A stretch of 64,000 nt of DNA from Burkholderiales bacterium (lineage in GTDB: Bacteria; Pseudomonadota; Gammaproteobacteria; Burkholderiales; Burkholderiaceae_C), in assembly GCA_016219375.1 (NCBI GenBank), contig JACRNC010000006.1, forward strand, positions 1-64,000, written 5' to 3'. This document shows, in pieces, positions 1 to 9,628 of the stretch. The position numbers were made by a program, and so were the translations under genes. How positions within the stretch are numbered: position 1 is the first letter of the stretch; the number at the start of each line of letters is the position of its first letter. The notes beneath the pieces are model-generated. The model was not told where the DNA came from. It made no database searches and saw only the letters and a program-made list of their open reading frames with translations.

Positions 1-566
<566 letters not shown>

Positions 567-694
567 ATAACTTTGACGTGACCGTCAAAGACAAAGTTAT
601 GGGCTGATATAATTCAGCCTGACGCAATCAAACACTGATTCAAGACTCTACGAATTGGCTGACCGAGCCCAAAGGCTCGGCAGCAACAAGTTAA
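567..694 (+). other. 23S-5S spacer with processing stems
   Basis: This spacer contains no tRNA. An inverted repeat pairs 567-575 with 592-600 (ATAACTTTG / CAAAGTTAT) and encloses an inner stem 572-578 / 583-589. A second hairpin pairs 663-669 with 674-680 (CCGAGCC / GGCTCGG). Such stems are typical RNase processing sites between 23S and 5S, and that role is inferred. Confidence 0.6.
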
Positions 695-809
695 GCCTGA
701 TGACCATAGCGAGGTGGTCCCACCCCTTCCCATCCCGAACAGGACCGTGAAACACCTCAGCGCCGATGATAGTGCGGATTCCCGTGTGAAAGTAGGACAT
801 CGTCAGGCT
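695..809 (+). rRNA. rrf: 5S ribosomal RNA
   Basis: This is a complete 5S rRNA of about 115 nt. It begins GCCTGATGACCATAGCGAGG and carries the conserved CCCATCCCGAAC loop. Its 3' end CATCGTCAGGC pairs with the 5' end. It follows 23S in the same direction and is followed by a strong terminator, so it is the last gene of this rrn operon. Confidence 0.96.
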
Positions 810-820
810 ATTATTCAAAA

Positions 821-846
821 CCCCCGATCGGTGATCGGGGGTTTTT
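821..846 (+). terminator. rrn operon intrinsic terminator
   Basis: A 9-bp perfect stem (CCCCCGATC / GATCGGGGG) with a 3-nt loop is followed directly by TTTTT. It sits 11 nt past the 5S gene and closes the rrn transcript. Confidence 0.93.
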
Positions 847-971
847 GGCGTGCTGGAGTCCACGATCAAGCTGCGCAAGGGCGGTGCCGGACCTGCGCCC
901 GCTAGAGGCCTCGTTGCGGACTTTGGTTGTGGCATCTGGACGCAGCGGGCCGCTGCTGTATAGTGGGCTTC

Positions 972-1424
972 ATGTTCGACGTACTCGTTTATCTCTACGA
1001 GAACTATTGGCGGCCTGACGCTTGTCCGGAGCAGTCTCAGTTGACGCGTAAGCTGACCGCGGTTGGCTTCGAAGATGACGAGATCGAAGAGGCCTTGAGC
1101 TGGCTCGACGGCCTGGCCGTGGCGGCGCAAAGCTATGACGGCGAGCAGGCGGTGCAAAGCGTGCGCGTGTATGCGCCGAGCGAGCAAGATCATCTAGGAG
1201 CTGAGTCCATCGGCTTCCTGAGTTTTCTTGAGTCGGCTGGTGTGTTGCCGCCCGTCATGCGCGAGATCGTGGTCGAGCGCGCCATGGCGATCGCCGGTGG
1301 GCCGCTGGAGCTCGATGACCTGAAGATCATCGTGCTGATGGCCTTCTGGAGCCTGGGCGAGGAGCCTGACGCTTTGATCCTGGATGAGCTTCTGGTCGAT
1401 CCTGCGGATCGCGTCATCCACTGA
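972..1424 (+). CDS. smg: Smg family protein (DUF494)
   Basis: The 150-aa protein begins MFDVLVYLYENYW, the typical Smg/DUF494 N-terminus, and is rich in acidic helical segments. Smg proteins are conserved in beta- and gammaproteobacteria and their molecular role is not established. The start chosen is the ATG at 972. An upstream in-frame ATG at 927 would add 15 residues with no family resemblance. In related bacteria smg usually lies between dprA and topA. Here it follows an rrn operon, while dprA is some 52 kb away at 53432, which suggests a rearrangement. Confidence 0.9.
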   Translation: MFDVLVYLYENYWRPDACPEQSQLTRKLTAVGFEDDEIEEALSWLDGLAVAAQSYDGEQAVQSVRVYAPSEQDHLGAESIGFLSFLESAGVLPPVMREIVVERAMAIAGGPLELDDLKIIVLMAFWSLGEEPDALILDELLVDPADRVIH

Positions 1425-1599
1425 TAGCGTACGGGCCGGCCGGGAGGTCGGCCAATGTGCCCACTCTCGTTTTGCTGGCGCTCGGTGCGCCCACATGCAG
1501 CCAGTAAGCGGCGGCTGACGCCGGGAAGCGGACGGGCCCGAGCTGTCTCCCGCCGAAGGCAACGGCGGTTGTAGCTGCGGCTTCAGGGCAGGGGACCGC
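1425..1599. other. Gap between convergent smg and DUF1631 gene
   Basis: No gene is visible here. A short GC-rich inverted repeat (CCGCC / GGCGG near 1550-1570) lacks a T-run on either strand, so I do not call a terminator. Confidence 0.4.
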
Positions 1600-3930
1600 T
1601 CAGGACAGCAGGCGCTCGGGGTCAGCGTCGAGCTTGGCCAGAGCCTTGCGGGTGGCACGGGTGGTGAGCGACTCGTCCTCTGCAGGGACGAGCAGGCCGG
1701 CCTGGAGGAAGGCGGCCAAGCGGTGTGACTGGAACAGGATGCCGCGGCCGTTGGGTGTCGAAAACAGCATCAGGTGCTTGCGCACGCCCTGCCACACCAG
1801 CTGGACGGGCTCGACCCGATTGCGGTAGTCGAGCTGATACCAGCTGCCGACCTGCAGTTGCTGGGCCCACTTGACCATGCCGGGGGTGGGTGCCGTGCCG
1901 CCGCCGCTGACGACTTCGAGGTTCTCTGTCTCGTAGTCGGACAAATTCATGATGGTGGACTGATCGACCTCGATATCGCCGACCTCGGGCAGCAGTTCGT
2001 CCAGTGTCTCCAGGCGTGCCATGAGTTGGGCCAGGCGATCGTCGGAGATGCTGGCCGCCTTGGCGGTGAAGGCCGCGGCCAGGGAATTGTTGAGGCGCTG
2101 GATGTGCTCTTCTTGCTTGAGCGGCGGGATGCCGGAGCCGGCCATGCCTTCGCGCAGGGTCTTGAGCAGAGGCGGCAGGCGGCGGATCACCTCCGCTCGC
2201 TCCTCGCGTGAGACCTTGGCGCTGGCCGACCAGATCAGGTCCGCGGCGGCGCGCTTCATGGCGCGCGTCTCGTCGGCATTGGGGCCGTGCTTGACGGCGG
2301 TGGTGGCCAGCACGTCGGCCCAGACGTGGAAGAGAAAGTCACGCACGCCTTCCTGCACCGGCACGTCGTTGAGCATCTTGCGCAGCTCGATCGTGTACTG
2401 GATGGCCAGCGTCTCGCGCTGCTCGACCTGCTGGGCCAGCGAGACGCCCTTGCGCGTGGTCTCGTGCTCGGTGAAGTAATGCTTGAGGAAGCGCTCGAAC
2501 TCGGTGAGCACGGTCTGGAAGACGCGGCGACCGGTGTCGGGATAGGCCTCGACGACCTGAACGATGCGCTTGATCTCGAGCTCCAGCGCGTCGCCGACGG
2601 TGCCGGTGTCGATGTAGAAGCCCATGACGCAGGAGCCCATGCGGTCGATGAGCTGGCGGGCCGGGTGGTCGACGTTGGCGAAGAAGTCGGGCTCGCCGAC
2701 GGCCACGCGCAGCACGGGCATCTGCAGCCGGGCGAACCAGACGCGGACCGAAGCCGGGATGCGCTCGTCGGTCAGGATGCTCTGGAACATCAGCGCGACG
2801 ACCTCGATGGTGGCGCGCTCCACCGGGGTGTCGGCGGCCTGCTTGAGCGCCTGCTTGCTGCGCTGCAGGTCTTCGAGCACCAGGGGCGGCGTGGCGGCCT
2901 CGGGCGCGCCGGGCGCTGGGGCGCGGAAGCGCTGCTGGATCTGGGCCTGCGTCTGGCGGATGGCTTCGCCCAGGCGGGCGGAGGCCGGCTGCGGGCGGCG
3001 GCCGGGCAGGCCGGCATAGTCGGTGAGATGCCGGCTCATCATCTCGTTGAGCCGGCTGAGTACCACCTCGGCGTGATGCTGGGTGGGCGAGGCGCTGGCA
3101 GCGTCGCCCTGTGCTCTGGTGCTGTCGCCGCGGTTGCCGCCGTCGGCGCCGACGCGGCCAATGGACGGGCTGCCCGCGAGCGTGGACGGGCCGCTGTTGC
3201 CCATGCCGCCCGTGCCGGTGGCGCCCGACGCGCCGCCCAGGCCACCTGAGCCTGATGAGCGGCCGAGGCCGGACGGGGCCGAGGCCCGGCTGCGGCGGAT
3301 GAAGGGACGCAGATCGATCTCGGGGCGCACGCCCTGGCCGAGCAGCCAGCGGTTGGCCTCGTGGTAGCCGGCCTCGGCCAGCGCGGAGGCCTCGTCGTGG
3401 ATGACGGTCTGCAGCGTGCGCCAGTGATCAAGCGGCAGGCCGGCGGCCAGCCAGGCGTCGAGCACGCTGTTGGCCAGCGTCTGCGGCTGCAGCAGGTCCT
3501 GGCTGGAGAGATCCTCGAAGCGCTCCAGCGTGGACAGTCGCGCGCGCAGGTCGGTGAACTGCCAGGTGGCGCGGTCGCTGATGGCCAGAGCCAGGCGAGA
3601 GGCGAGGATGTCGTGCTCGATGGTGTCGTCGTCCACCAGCGAGAACTCGCGCCGCGGTGCGGCAGGCGCCTTGGCGCCCGGGCTGAGGGTGGCCAGGTCG
3701 GCGGCGACGAGACGGTCGTGCCACTGCTGCTGCCACACGGGCGCGCGGGGAGGCAGGTCCAGGGCGGCGTCGCGGCGCCGCGCATGGATGGCCGGGTCGG
3801 CGGCGGCCTGGGCCAGCAGCCGCGCGCCCTCCACGATGGCCGTCGCCGTGGCCGGCAGTTCGCGCACCAGCAGATCGAGGTAGGTGCGGCGGGCTTGTCG
3901 GGCGAGGGACGTTGCGTTGGGAGGCGCCAT
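1600..3930 (-). CDS. DUF1631 family protein
   Basis: This 776-aa protein matches the DUF1631 family common in Burkholderiales and some gammaproteobacteria. Its function is not known. The body is mostly helical. A Gly/Ser-rich low-complexity segment at roughly residues 215-275 splits it into N- and C-terminal parts. The C-terminal region (about 670-750) contains the conserved WYQLDYRNR and LVWQG stretch. There is no signal peptide or membrane segment, so it is probably cytosolic. It lies 39 bp downstream of secF on the same strand and may be at the end of that transcript. Confidence 0.85.
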   Translation of the reverse strand: MAPPNATSLARQARRTYLDLLVRELPATATAIVEGARLLAQAAADPAIHARRRDAALDLPPRAPVWQQQWHDRLVAADLATLSPGAKAPAAPRREFSLVDDDTIEHDILASRLALAISDRATWQFTDLRARLSTLERFEDLSSQDLLQPQTLANSVLDAWLAAGLPLDHWRTLQTVIHDEASALAEAGYHEANRWLLGQGVRPEIDLRPFIRRSRASAPSGLGRSSGSGGLGGASGATGTGGMGNSGPSTLAGSPSIGRVGADGGNRGDSTRAQGDAASASPTQHHAEVVLSRLNEMMSRHLTDYAGLPGRRPQPASARLGEAIRQTQAQIQQRFRAPAPGAPEAATPPLVLEDLQRSKQALKQAADTPVERATIEVVALMFQSILTDERIPASVRVWFARLQMPVLRVAVGEPDFFANVDHPARQLIDRMGSCVMGFYIDTGTVGDALELEIKRIVQVVEAYPDTGRRVFQTVLTEFERFLKHYFTEHETTRKGVSLAQQVEQRETLAIQYTIELRKMLNDVPVQEGVRDFLFHVWADVLATTAVKHGPNADETRAMKRAAADLIWSASAKVSREERAEVIRRLPPLLKTLREGMAGSGIPPLKQEEHIQRLNNSLAAAFTAKAASISDDRLAQLMARLETLDELLPEVGDIEVDQSTIMNLSDYETENLEVVSGGGTAPTPGMVKWAQQLQVGSWYQLDYRNRVEPVQLVWQGVRKHLMLFSTPNGRGILFQSHRLAAFLQAGLLVPAEDESLTTRATRKALAKLDADPERLLS

Positions 3931-3969
3931 GTCGGACGGTGAGGGGCGACGGACCCGCTTCGACCGACT

Positions 3970-5001
3970 CTACACCACGGCCCCGGCGTTGGGATCGTTG
4001 GGATCGCGCTCGCGGCGCGTGTTTTTGACGAGGTCTTCGCGCTTGACGCCCAGCCACATCGCGATGGCGGCGGCCACGAAAACGGAGGAGTAGATGCCGA
4101 AGAGGATGCCGATGGTCAGCGCCAGCGCGAAGTAGTGCAGCGTGGGGCCGCCGAAGATCAGCATGGCCAGCACCATCATCAGCGTGCTGCCGTGAGTAAT
4201 GATGGTGCGGCTGGTGGTGCTGGTGATGGCGTGGTCGATGACCTGGGGCGTCTCGAGCTTGCGGAACTTGCGGAAGGCTTCACGCACGCGGTCGAAGATG
4301 ACGACCGACTCGTTGACCGAGTAGCCCAGCACGGCGAGCACGGCGGCCAGCACGGCCAGCGAGAACTCCCATTGGAAGAAGGCGAAGAAGCCGATGATGA
4401 TGACCACGTCGTGCAGGTTGGCGATGATGCCGGCCACCGCGAATTTCCACTCGAAGCGGATGGCGAGGTAGACCATGATGCCCAGCACGGTCAGCGCCAG
4501 CGCGATGGCGCCGTCGCGGGCCAGCTCGGCGCCGACCGAGGGGCCGACGAACTCGCTGCGCTGCAGGCGCACCGGCTGCGCGTCGACCGGGCCGCAGGCG
4601 GGCTTGTCGACGTGCTCGCCGCGGTCGGATACATAGCGCTGGGTGGTCACGGCCTGGCCCTCGGCCTTGCACAGGGCGCCGAAGACCTGGGCGACGACGG
4701 CGTCCTGCTTGACGCCGCTGCGCGCGGGCAGGCGGATCAGCACGTCGCGCGAGCTGCCGAAGTTCTGCACCTGCACCTCGCCATAGCCCAGCGACTCGAC
4801 GACGCCGCGCGTCTTGTCGATGTCGGCGGCGTGTGCGTACTGCACCTCCAGCACGGTGCCGCCGGTGAACTCCACCGAGAAGTGCAGCCCGCGCGTGGCG
4901 ATGAAGAAGACCGCGGCGATGAAGGTGAGGGCCGAGATGACGTTGAGCAGCAGCGCATGCCGCATGAACGGGATGTCGCGCTTGATGCGGAAGAATTCCA
5001 T
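3970..5001 (-). CDS. secF: Protein translocase subunit SecF
   Basis: SecF pairs with SecD in the inner-membrane complex that uses proton-motive force to help release exported proteins from SecYEG. The 343-aa product starts MEFFRIKRDI at the ATG at 5001, which gives the normal family length. It has TM1 at about 15-35, the FSVEFTGG motif at 41-48, a periplasmic loop, and five C-terminal membrane segments. The SVNESVVIFDRVRE segment is typical of SecF. The reading frame stays open upstream through secD, but that is a shadow. It lies 32 bp after secD, in the order yajC-secD-secF. Confidence 0.96.
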   Translation of the reverse strand: MEFFRIKRDIPFMRHALLLNVISALTFIAAVFFIATRGLHFSVEFTGGTVLEVQYAHAADIDKTRGVVESLGYGEVQVQNFGSSRDVLIRLPARSGVKQDAVVAQVFGALCKAEGQAVTTQRYVSDRGEHVDKPACGPVDAQPVRLQRSEFVGPSVGAELARDGAIALALTVLGIMVYLAIRFEWKFAVAGIIANLHDVVIIIGFFAFFQWEFSLAVLAAVLAVLGYSVNESVVIFDRVREAFRKFRKLETPQVIDHAITSTTSRTIITHGSTLMMVLAMLIFGGPTLHYFALALTIGILFGIYSSVFVAAAIAMWLGVKREDLVKNTRRERDPNDPNAGAVV

Positions 5002-5033
5002 GGTGGATTTCCGTTGACGGTGGGGGCCTGTGC

Positions 5034-6908
5034 TCAGGCCTGCGCGGCGGGATTGGCGTCGGTCTCGGGGCGCCAGACCTGGCCGATGGCGACGGTCTTG
5101 AGCTTCTTCTGGCGGCCGTACCAGAGGTTGACCAGGGCGCGCGAGAACATCACCGACGAGAACATCGACGTCAGGATGCCCAGGCAGTGCACCACGGCAA
5201 AGCCGCGCACCGGCCCGGAGCCGAAGATCAGCAGGGCCAGGCCGGCAATCAGCGTGGTGACGTTGGAGTCGAGGATGGTGGCGAACGCCCGCTCGTAGCC
5301 GTGGTGGATGGCCGTCTGCGGCGCCGCGCCGTTGCGCAGCTCCTCGCGGATGCGCTCGTTGATCAGCACGTTGGAGTCGATGGCCATGCCCAGCACCAGG
5401 GCGATGGCGGCGATGCCCGGCAGCGTCAGCGTGGCCTGCAGCATGGACAGCACGGCCACCAGCAGCAGCAGGTTGAAGGCCAGCGCCAGCGTGGAGAACA
5501 CGCCAAAGAGCGCGTAGTACACGCACATGAAGATGGCGATGGCGATGAAGCCGTAGAGCACCGACGAGAAGCCCTTGGCGATGTTGTCGGCGCCCAGGCT
5601 GGGGCCGATGGTGCGCTCCTCGATGATCTCCATCGGCGCGGCCAGCGAGCCGGCGCGCAGCAGCAGCGCGGTGTCGGCGGCCTCTTCGCTCGTCATGCGG
5701 CCGGAGATCTGCACGCGGCCGCCGCTGATCTCGTCGCGGATGACCGGGGCGGTGACGACCTCGCCCTTGCCCTTCTCGAAGAGCAGGATGGCCATGCGCT
5801 TGCCGACGTTCTCGCGGGTGACGTCGCGGAAGATGCGCGCGCCGCGGTCGTTGAGCGTCAGGTGCACGGCCGGCTCGTGGTTCTGGTCGAAGCCGGGCTG
5901 GGCGTCGGTGAGGTTGTCGCCGGTGAGGATGACCTGGCGCTTGACGATCAGCGGCTGGCCGCCGCGCTCGACATAGCGTTCGGTGCCGAAGGGCACGGGG
6001 CCGCTGCCGGTGAGCGCGGCGATGGCCTCGGCGCTGTCGTCGACCAGGCGCACCTCGAGCGTGGCGGTGCGGCCCAGGATGTCCTTGGCCTTGGCCGTGT
6101 CCTGCACGCCGGGCAGCTGCACCACGACGCGGTCGGCGCCCTGCTGCTGGATCACCGGCTCGGCCACGCCCAGCTCGTTGATGCGGTTGTGCAGCGTGGT
6201 GATGTTCTGTTTGAGTGCCTGCTCCTGCACGCGCTTGGCGGCGTCGGGGCGGATCTGCGCGACCAGGCGCGGCTCGCCGGCCGGGGTGGACAGCAGCAGG
6301 TCGGGCTGCTGGTCGGCCAGCAGCGCGCGGGCGGATTCCAGCGTGGCCGCGTCGCGGAAGGCGATCTCGATGCGCTGGCCGTCGCGGTTGATGCCGGCGT
6401 GGCGGATGTTCTTCTCGCGCAGCAGGGCACGGATGTCGCCGGCAGCGGTCTCGGCGCGCTTGGTCAGCGCGCCCTGCATGTCCACCTGCAGCAGGAAGTG
6501 CACGCCACCGCGCAGATCCAGCCCCAGGTACATGGGCAGCGCGTGCAGCCTGGTCAGCCAGGCCGGCGAGCGCGAGACGAGGTTGAGCGCGACGATGTAG
6601 GACGGGTCGGCCGGATCGGGGTTGAGGGCGCGGGAGATGGCGTCGCGCGCCTTGAGCTGGGTGTCCGGGTCGGCGAAGCGGGCGCGCACGCTGTTGCCCT
6701 CGCGCTGGACGAAGTCGGCCGTGATGCCGGCGGATTGCAGCGCGGACTCGACCTGCGGCACGACGGCGTCGGTGAGCTTGAGCGTGCTCTTGCCGCTGGA
6801 GACCTGCACGGCTGGCGCCTCACCGAAGAAGTTGGGCAGGGTGTAGATCAGCCCGACCACCAGCGCGATGGCGAGGATGGCGTATTTCCACCAGGGGTAG
6901 CGGTTCAT
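5034..6908 (-). CDS. secD: Protein translocase subunit SecD
   Basis: This is the large partner of SecF in the SecDF-YajC export complex. The 624-aa product starts MNRYPWWKYA, the usual SecD opening; the frame runs 14 codons further up without resemblance. The first TM segment is at about 8-26, the signature LGLDLRGG is at 128-135, a large periplasmic region follows, and five TM helices form the C-terminal third. It is co-oriented with yajC (91 bp upstream) and secF (32 bp downstream). Confidence 0.97.
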   Translation of the reverse strand: MNRYPWWKYAILAIALVVGLIYTLPNFFGEAPAVQVSSGKSTLKLTDAVVPQVESALQSAGITADFVQREGNSVRARFADPDTQLKARDAISRALNPDPADPSYIVALNLVSRSPAWLTRLHALPMYLGLDLRGGVHFLLQVDMQGALTKRAETAAGDIRALLREKNIRHAGINRDGQRIEIAFRDAATLESARALLADQQPDLLLSTPAGEPRLVAQIRPDAAKRVQEQALKQNITTLHNRINELGVAEPVIQQQGADRVVVQLPGVQDTAKAKDILGRTATLEVRLVDDSAEAIAALTGSGPVPFGTERYVERGGQPLIVKRQVILTGDNLTDAQPGFDQNHEPAVHLTLNDRGARIFRDVTRENVGKRMAILLFEKGKGEVVTAPVIRDEISGGRVQISGRMTSEEAADTALLLRAGSLAAPMEIIEERTIGPSLGADNIAKGFSSVLYGFIAIAIFMCVYYALFGVFSTLALAFNLLLLVAVLSMLQATLTLPGIAAIALVLGMAIDSNVLINERIREELRNGAAPQTAIHHGYERAFATILDSNVTTLIAGLALLIFGSGPVRGFAVVHCLGILTSMFSSVMFSRALVNLWYGRQKKLKTVAIGQVWRPETDANPAAQA

Positions 6909-6999
6909 GTGCGGTCCTTGCGGCGCGGCGCGCGGGATGCGGGGGATCAAGACGAGACGGCCGCCCGCAGGCGGCCGTCAGGGGCGGCTCAGCAGGCGC

Positions 7000-7329
7000 T
7001 CACTTGGCCTGCACGGTGCCCTTGGGCAGCACCTGGATGACGGCGGCGCGCTGTACCTGCACCTCGGTGTCGGGCGCGATCTGCAGCGTCAGCAGGGTGT
7101 CGTCGAGTTTGGTGATGCGGCCCAGCAGGCCGCCGGTGGTGACCACCTCGTCGCCCTTGGCCAAGGCCTCGATCATGGCCTTGGTCTCCTTCTGTTTCTT
7201 CATCTGCGGGCGGATCATGATGAAGTAGAGGACGACGAACATCAGCACGATGGGCAGCAGGCCCATCAGGCCGCCGCCGGCGGGCGCAGGGGCGCCGCCG
7301 GTCTGGGCAAAGGCAGAGGAAATCAGCAC
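7000..7329 (-). CDS. yajC: Preprotein translocase subunit YajC
   Basis: This 109-aa single-span protein has a TM helix at about 21-39 followed by the family motif YFIMIRPQ (35-42) and a basic cytosolic domain. YajC associates with SecDF. In most betaproteobacteria queA and tgt precede yajC. Here its upstream neighbours are ybeD and dacA. A TAGAAT -10-like box at 7372-7377 suggests that transcription of yajC-secD-secF starts in the 97-bp gap. Confidence 0.95.
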   Translation of the reverse strand: MLISSAFAQTGGAPAPAGGGLMGLLPIVLMFVVLYFIMIRPQMKKQKETKAMIEALAKGDEVVTTGGLLGRITKLDDTLLTLQIAPDTEVQVQRAAVIQVLPKGTVQAK

Positions 7330-7371
7330 GGGGAACCTTCTGTGGCAGGAATGCGGGAGACAAACCGCGAG

Positions 7372-7377
7372 ATTCTA
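7372..7377 (-). promoter_or_regulatory. Candidate -10 box for yajC-secDF
   Basis: On the minus strand this reads TAGAAT, 43 nt before the yajC start. No good -35 hexamer is visible. The same hexamer recurs before the 2Fe-2S protein, fba and pgk genes in this window. Confidence 0.35.
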
Positions 7378-7426
7378 CGCAGCGGCACCCCGCAGGCCGC
7401 CGCCGCCCGGCTCCGCGCCCGCCTTC

Positions 7427-7711
7427 TCAGAACACCACCTTGACCATCGGGTGGCCGGTCAGCGCGCGGTAGAGGTTGTCGAGCTGCTCGCGGCTGGTGG
7501 CGGTGATGGTGAGCGTCAGGCCGATGTAGTTGCCCTTGGCGCTGGCGCGCATCTCGATGGTGGCGGCGTCGAAGGCCGGGTCATGCGCCAGGGCCAGCTC
7601 GGCCATCGCCTGGGCGAAGCCATCGACGTTGGCGCCCATCACCTTGATCGGGAAGGCGCTGGGGTACTCGATCAGCGAGCGTTCGGGGGGGATGGGCGGG
7701 ATCTGCTGCAT
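7427..7711 (-). CDS. ybeD: YbeD family regulatory protein (DUF493)
   Basis: This 94-aa protein of the DUF493/YbeD family has an ACT-like alpha-beta fold. It carries the conserved stretch YPSAFPIKVMG and the C-terminal HPMVKVVF. Its precise function is unknown; it has been linked by position to lipoate synthesis. The chosen start, MQQIPPIPPE, is the family-like one, and the frame extends 9 codons upstream. It follows dacA by 23 bp on the same strand. In many relatives lipB and lipA come next, but here they are at 54.8-56.8 kb. Confidence 0.9.
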   Translation of the reverse strand: MQQIPPIPPERSLIEYPSAFPIKVMGANVDGFAQAMAELALAHDPAFDAATIEMRASAKGNYIGLTLTITATSREQLDNLYRALTGHPMVKVVF

Positions 7712-7734
7712 GCGGGCCTCCGTTGCCAGGCAGC

Positions 7735-8925
7735 TCACTGGATGGCCAGGCGCAGGGCGTCCCAGGCGCGGCCGAACCAGCCGGCGGTGCCCACGGCATC
7801 CAGCGCGACCAGAGGCCGCTCGGCGATGAGCTGGCCGCCGGCGCTGATGCGGATGGTGCCCACGCGCTGGCCGCGGCTCAAGGGGGCGATGAGCGGGTCG
7901 GTGCGTTGCACGTCGGTCTTGAGGCTGCTGCCGGTGCCGCGCGGCACGGAGACGATCAGCGGCTCGGTGCTGCCCAGCTTGACGGCGTCCGCCTCGCCCT
8001 TCCAGACGCGCGCTGTGGCCAGCGCCTGGCGGGCGTCGTAGAGCTTGACCGCATCAAACGCGGTGTAGCCCCAGTTGAGCAGCTTCTGGCTCTCGTTGGC
8101 GCGGGCCTCCATGCTGGCGGCGCCGATGACCACGCTGAGCAGCCGGCGCGCGCCGGCGGGCGTGTCGCGCCGGGCGGTGGCGATCAGGCAGTAGCCGGCG
8201 TTGTCGGTGTAGCCGGTCTTCAGGCCGTCGACCGTCGGGTCGCGGTAGAGCAGCAGGTTGCGGTTGGGCTGCTTGATGCCGTTGTAGGTGAACTCGCGCA
8301 TCTTGTAGTACCCGAGGTACTGCGGGAAGTCGCGGATCAGGCGCGAGGCGATCACCGACAGCTCGCGCGCGGTGCTGGTGTGGCCGGCGGCGGGCAGGCC
8401 CTCAGGGTTCTTGAAGTGCGTCTGCTTCAGGCCGAAGGCCTGGGCCTGGCGGTTCATGAGGTCGACAAAGGTCTCGACACTGCCGCCCACCGCTTCGGCC
8501 AGGGCCACGGTGGCATCGTTGCCGCTCTGGATGATCATGCCCTTGATCAGGTCCTCAGCAGACACCTGGCTGCCGACCTTGATGAAGGTGCGCGACGCAC
8601 CCGTCATGCCGGTGCGCCAGGCGCGCTCGGACACGGGCAGCGTCTGCTGCAGGCTGAGCTTGCCGTCGCGCAGCGCGGCGAAGACCAGGTAGGTGGTCAT
8701 CAGCTTGGTCAGCGAGGCGGGCTCGACCGGGGCGTCGGCGTCCTTGGCGGTCAGCACCTGGTTGCTGGCCATGTCCAGCAGGATGTAGGAGCGCGCGGCC
8801 ACCTCGGGCGGCGTGGGCGCCTGGGCGGCGGCGGGCAGGGCGACGGCCGCGGCGGCCAGGGTGGTCAGCGTGGCTGCAAGCACGCGGCGCAAGGGAGCAA
8901 GGGCAAAGGCGGATGCGGTGGTCAT
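7735..8925 (-). CDS. dacA: D-alanyl-D-alanine carboxypeptidase (PBP5/6 type)
   Basis: This low-molecular-mass penicillin-binding protein trims the terminal D-Ala from peptidoglycan stem peptides in the periplasm. The 396-aa product has a signal peptide (cleavage after about residue 35, AAAQ-A). The active-site motifs are SLTK (71-74, nucleophile S71), SGN (134-136) and KTG (236-238), followed by the C-terminal PBP5 domain and a terminal amphipathic segment for membrane attachment. It is co-oriented with ybeD. Confidence 0.95.
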   Translation of the reverse strand: MTTASAFALAPLRRVLAATLTTLAAAAVALPAAAQAPTPPEVAARSYILLDMASNQVLTAKDADAPVEPASLTKLMTTYLVFAALRDGKLSLQQTLPVSERAWRTGMTGASRTFIKVGSQVSAEDLIKGMIIQSGNDATVALAEAVGGSVETFVDLMNRQAQAFGLKQTHFKNPEGLPAAGHTSTARELSVIASRLIRDFPQYLGYYKMREFTYNGIKQPNRNLLLYRDPTVDGLKTGYTDNAGYCLIATARRDTPAGARRLLSVVIGAASMEARANESQKLLNWGYTAFDAVKLYDARQALATARVWKGEADAVKLGSTEPLIVSVPRGTGSSLKTDVQRTDPLIAPLSRGQRVGTIRISAGGQLIAERPLVALDAVGTAGWFGRAWDALRLAIQ

Positions 8926-8987
8926 GAACGGGGCGGATGCGGGGATGGCGGCTGCCGCTGCATCGTGCAGCGGGCAGCCGGGGTGGG

Positions 8988-9608
8988 TCAGCCCAGCGCG
9001 GCGCGCAGGTGGCGCTGCACCAGGTCCTTGAGCAGCGTGAGCTGCCCGTGGAAGAAATGGCCGACGCCGGGCACCACGGTGACCGGCAGGGTCTGCGGGC
9101 GTGCCCAGTCGAGCACGGCCGCAAGCGGCACAACGTCGTCGGCCTCGCCGTGGATGACCAGCGTGCCGGCGGGCACCTCGGCCACCTGGAAGCGGCCGGC
9201 CGCGGGGCCGACGAGGACGAGCTGGTCCGGCGCAGCCGCACCCAGCCGGGCCGTGGCCTGCGTGGCGACGAAGCCGCCGAAGGAAAAGCCCGCCAGCACG
9301 AGGGGCCGGCCGGACTCGCGGAAGTGGTCGACGACGGCCATCAGGTCATCGACCTCGCCGCGGCCCTCGTCCCAGGCGCCAGCTGAGCCGCCGACGCCGC
9401 GGAAGTTGAAGCGCACCGCCTGCAGCCCGCAGGCGCGCGCGGCGCGGGCCAGGGTGTGCACCACCTTGTTGTCCATCGTGCCGCCCTGGGTGGGCAGCGG
9501 ATGGGCGATGACGGCCACGCCGCGCGCGGTGCCGGCGGGCGGCTCCACCGCGCATTCGATGGGGCCGGCCGGCCCGTCGATGTGCAGGACCTGGGGCGAT
9601 GCGGACAT
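8988..9608 (-). CDS. Small alpha/beta hydrolase
   Basis: This is a 206-aa single-domain alpha/beta hydrolase. The nucleophile elbow is GFSFGG (107-112, S109). The likely acid is D157 or D158 in HGEADDVVP, and the likely base is H184 in GVGHFF. The oxyanion-side motif AHPLPTQGG follows the first strand. The family includes predicted dienelactone-hydrolase-like and CocE-like esterases, and no substrate can be assigned. It lies 20 bp after the 2Fe-2S protein gene in what looks like one leftward operon from hemJ. Confidence 0.85.
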   Translation of the reverse strand: MSASPQVLHIDGPAGPIECAVEPPAGTARGVAVIAHPLPTQGGTMDNKVVHTLARAARACGLQAVRFNFRGVGGSAGAWDEGRGEVDDLMAVVDHFRESGRPLVLAGFSFGGFVATQATARLGAAAPDQLVLVGPAAGRFQVAEVPAGTLVIHGEADDVVPLAAVLDWARPQTLPVTVVPGVGHFFHGQLTLLKDLVQRHLRAALG

Positions 9609-9628
9609 GCGCGGCAGCGGCGGAGTGC

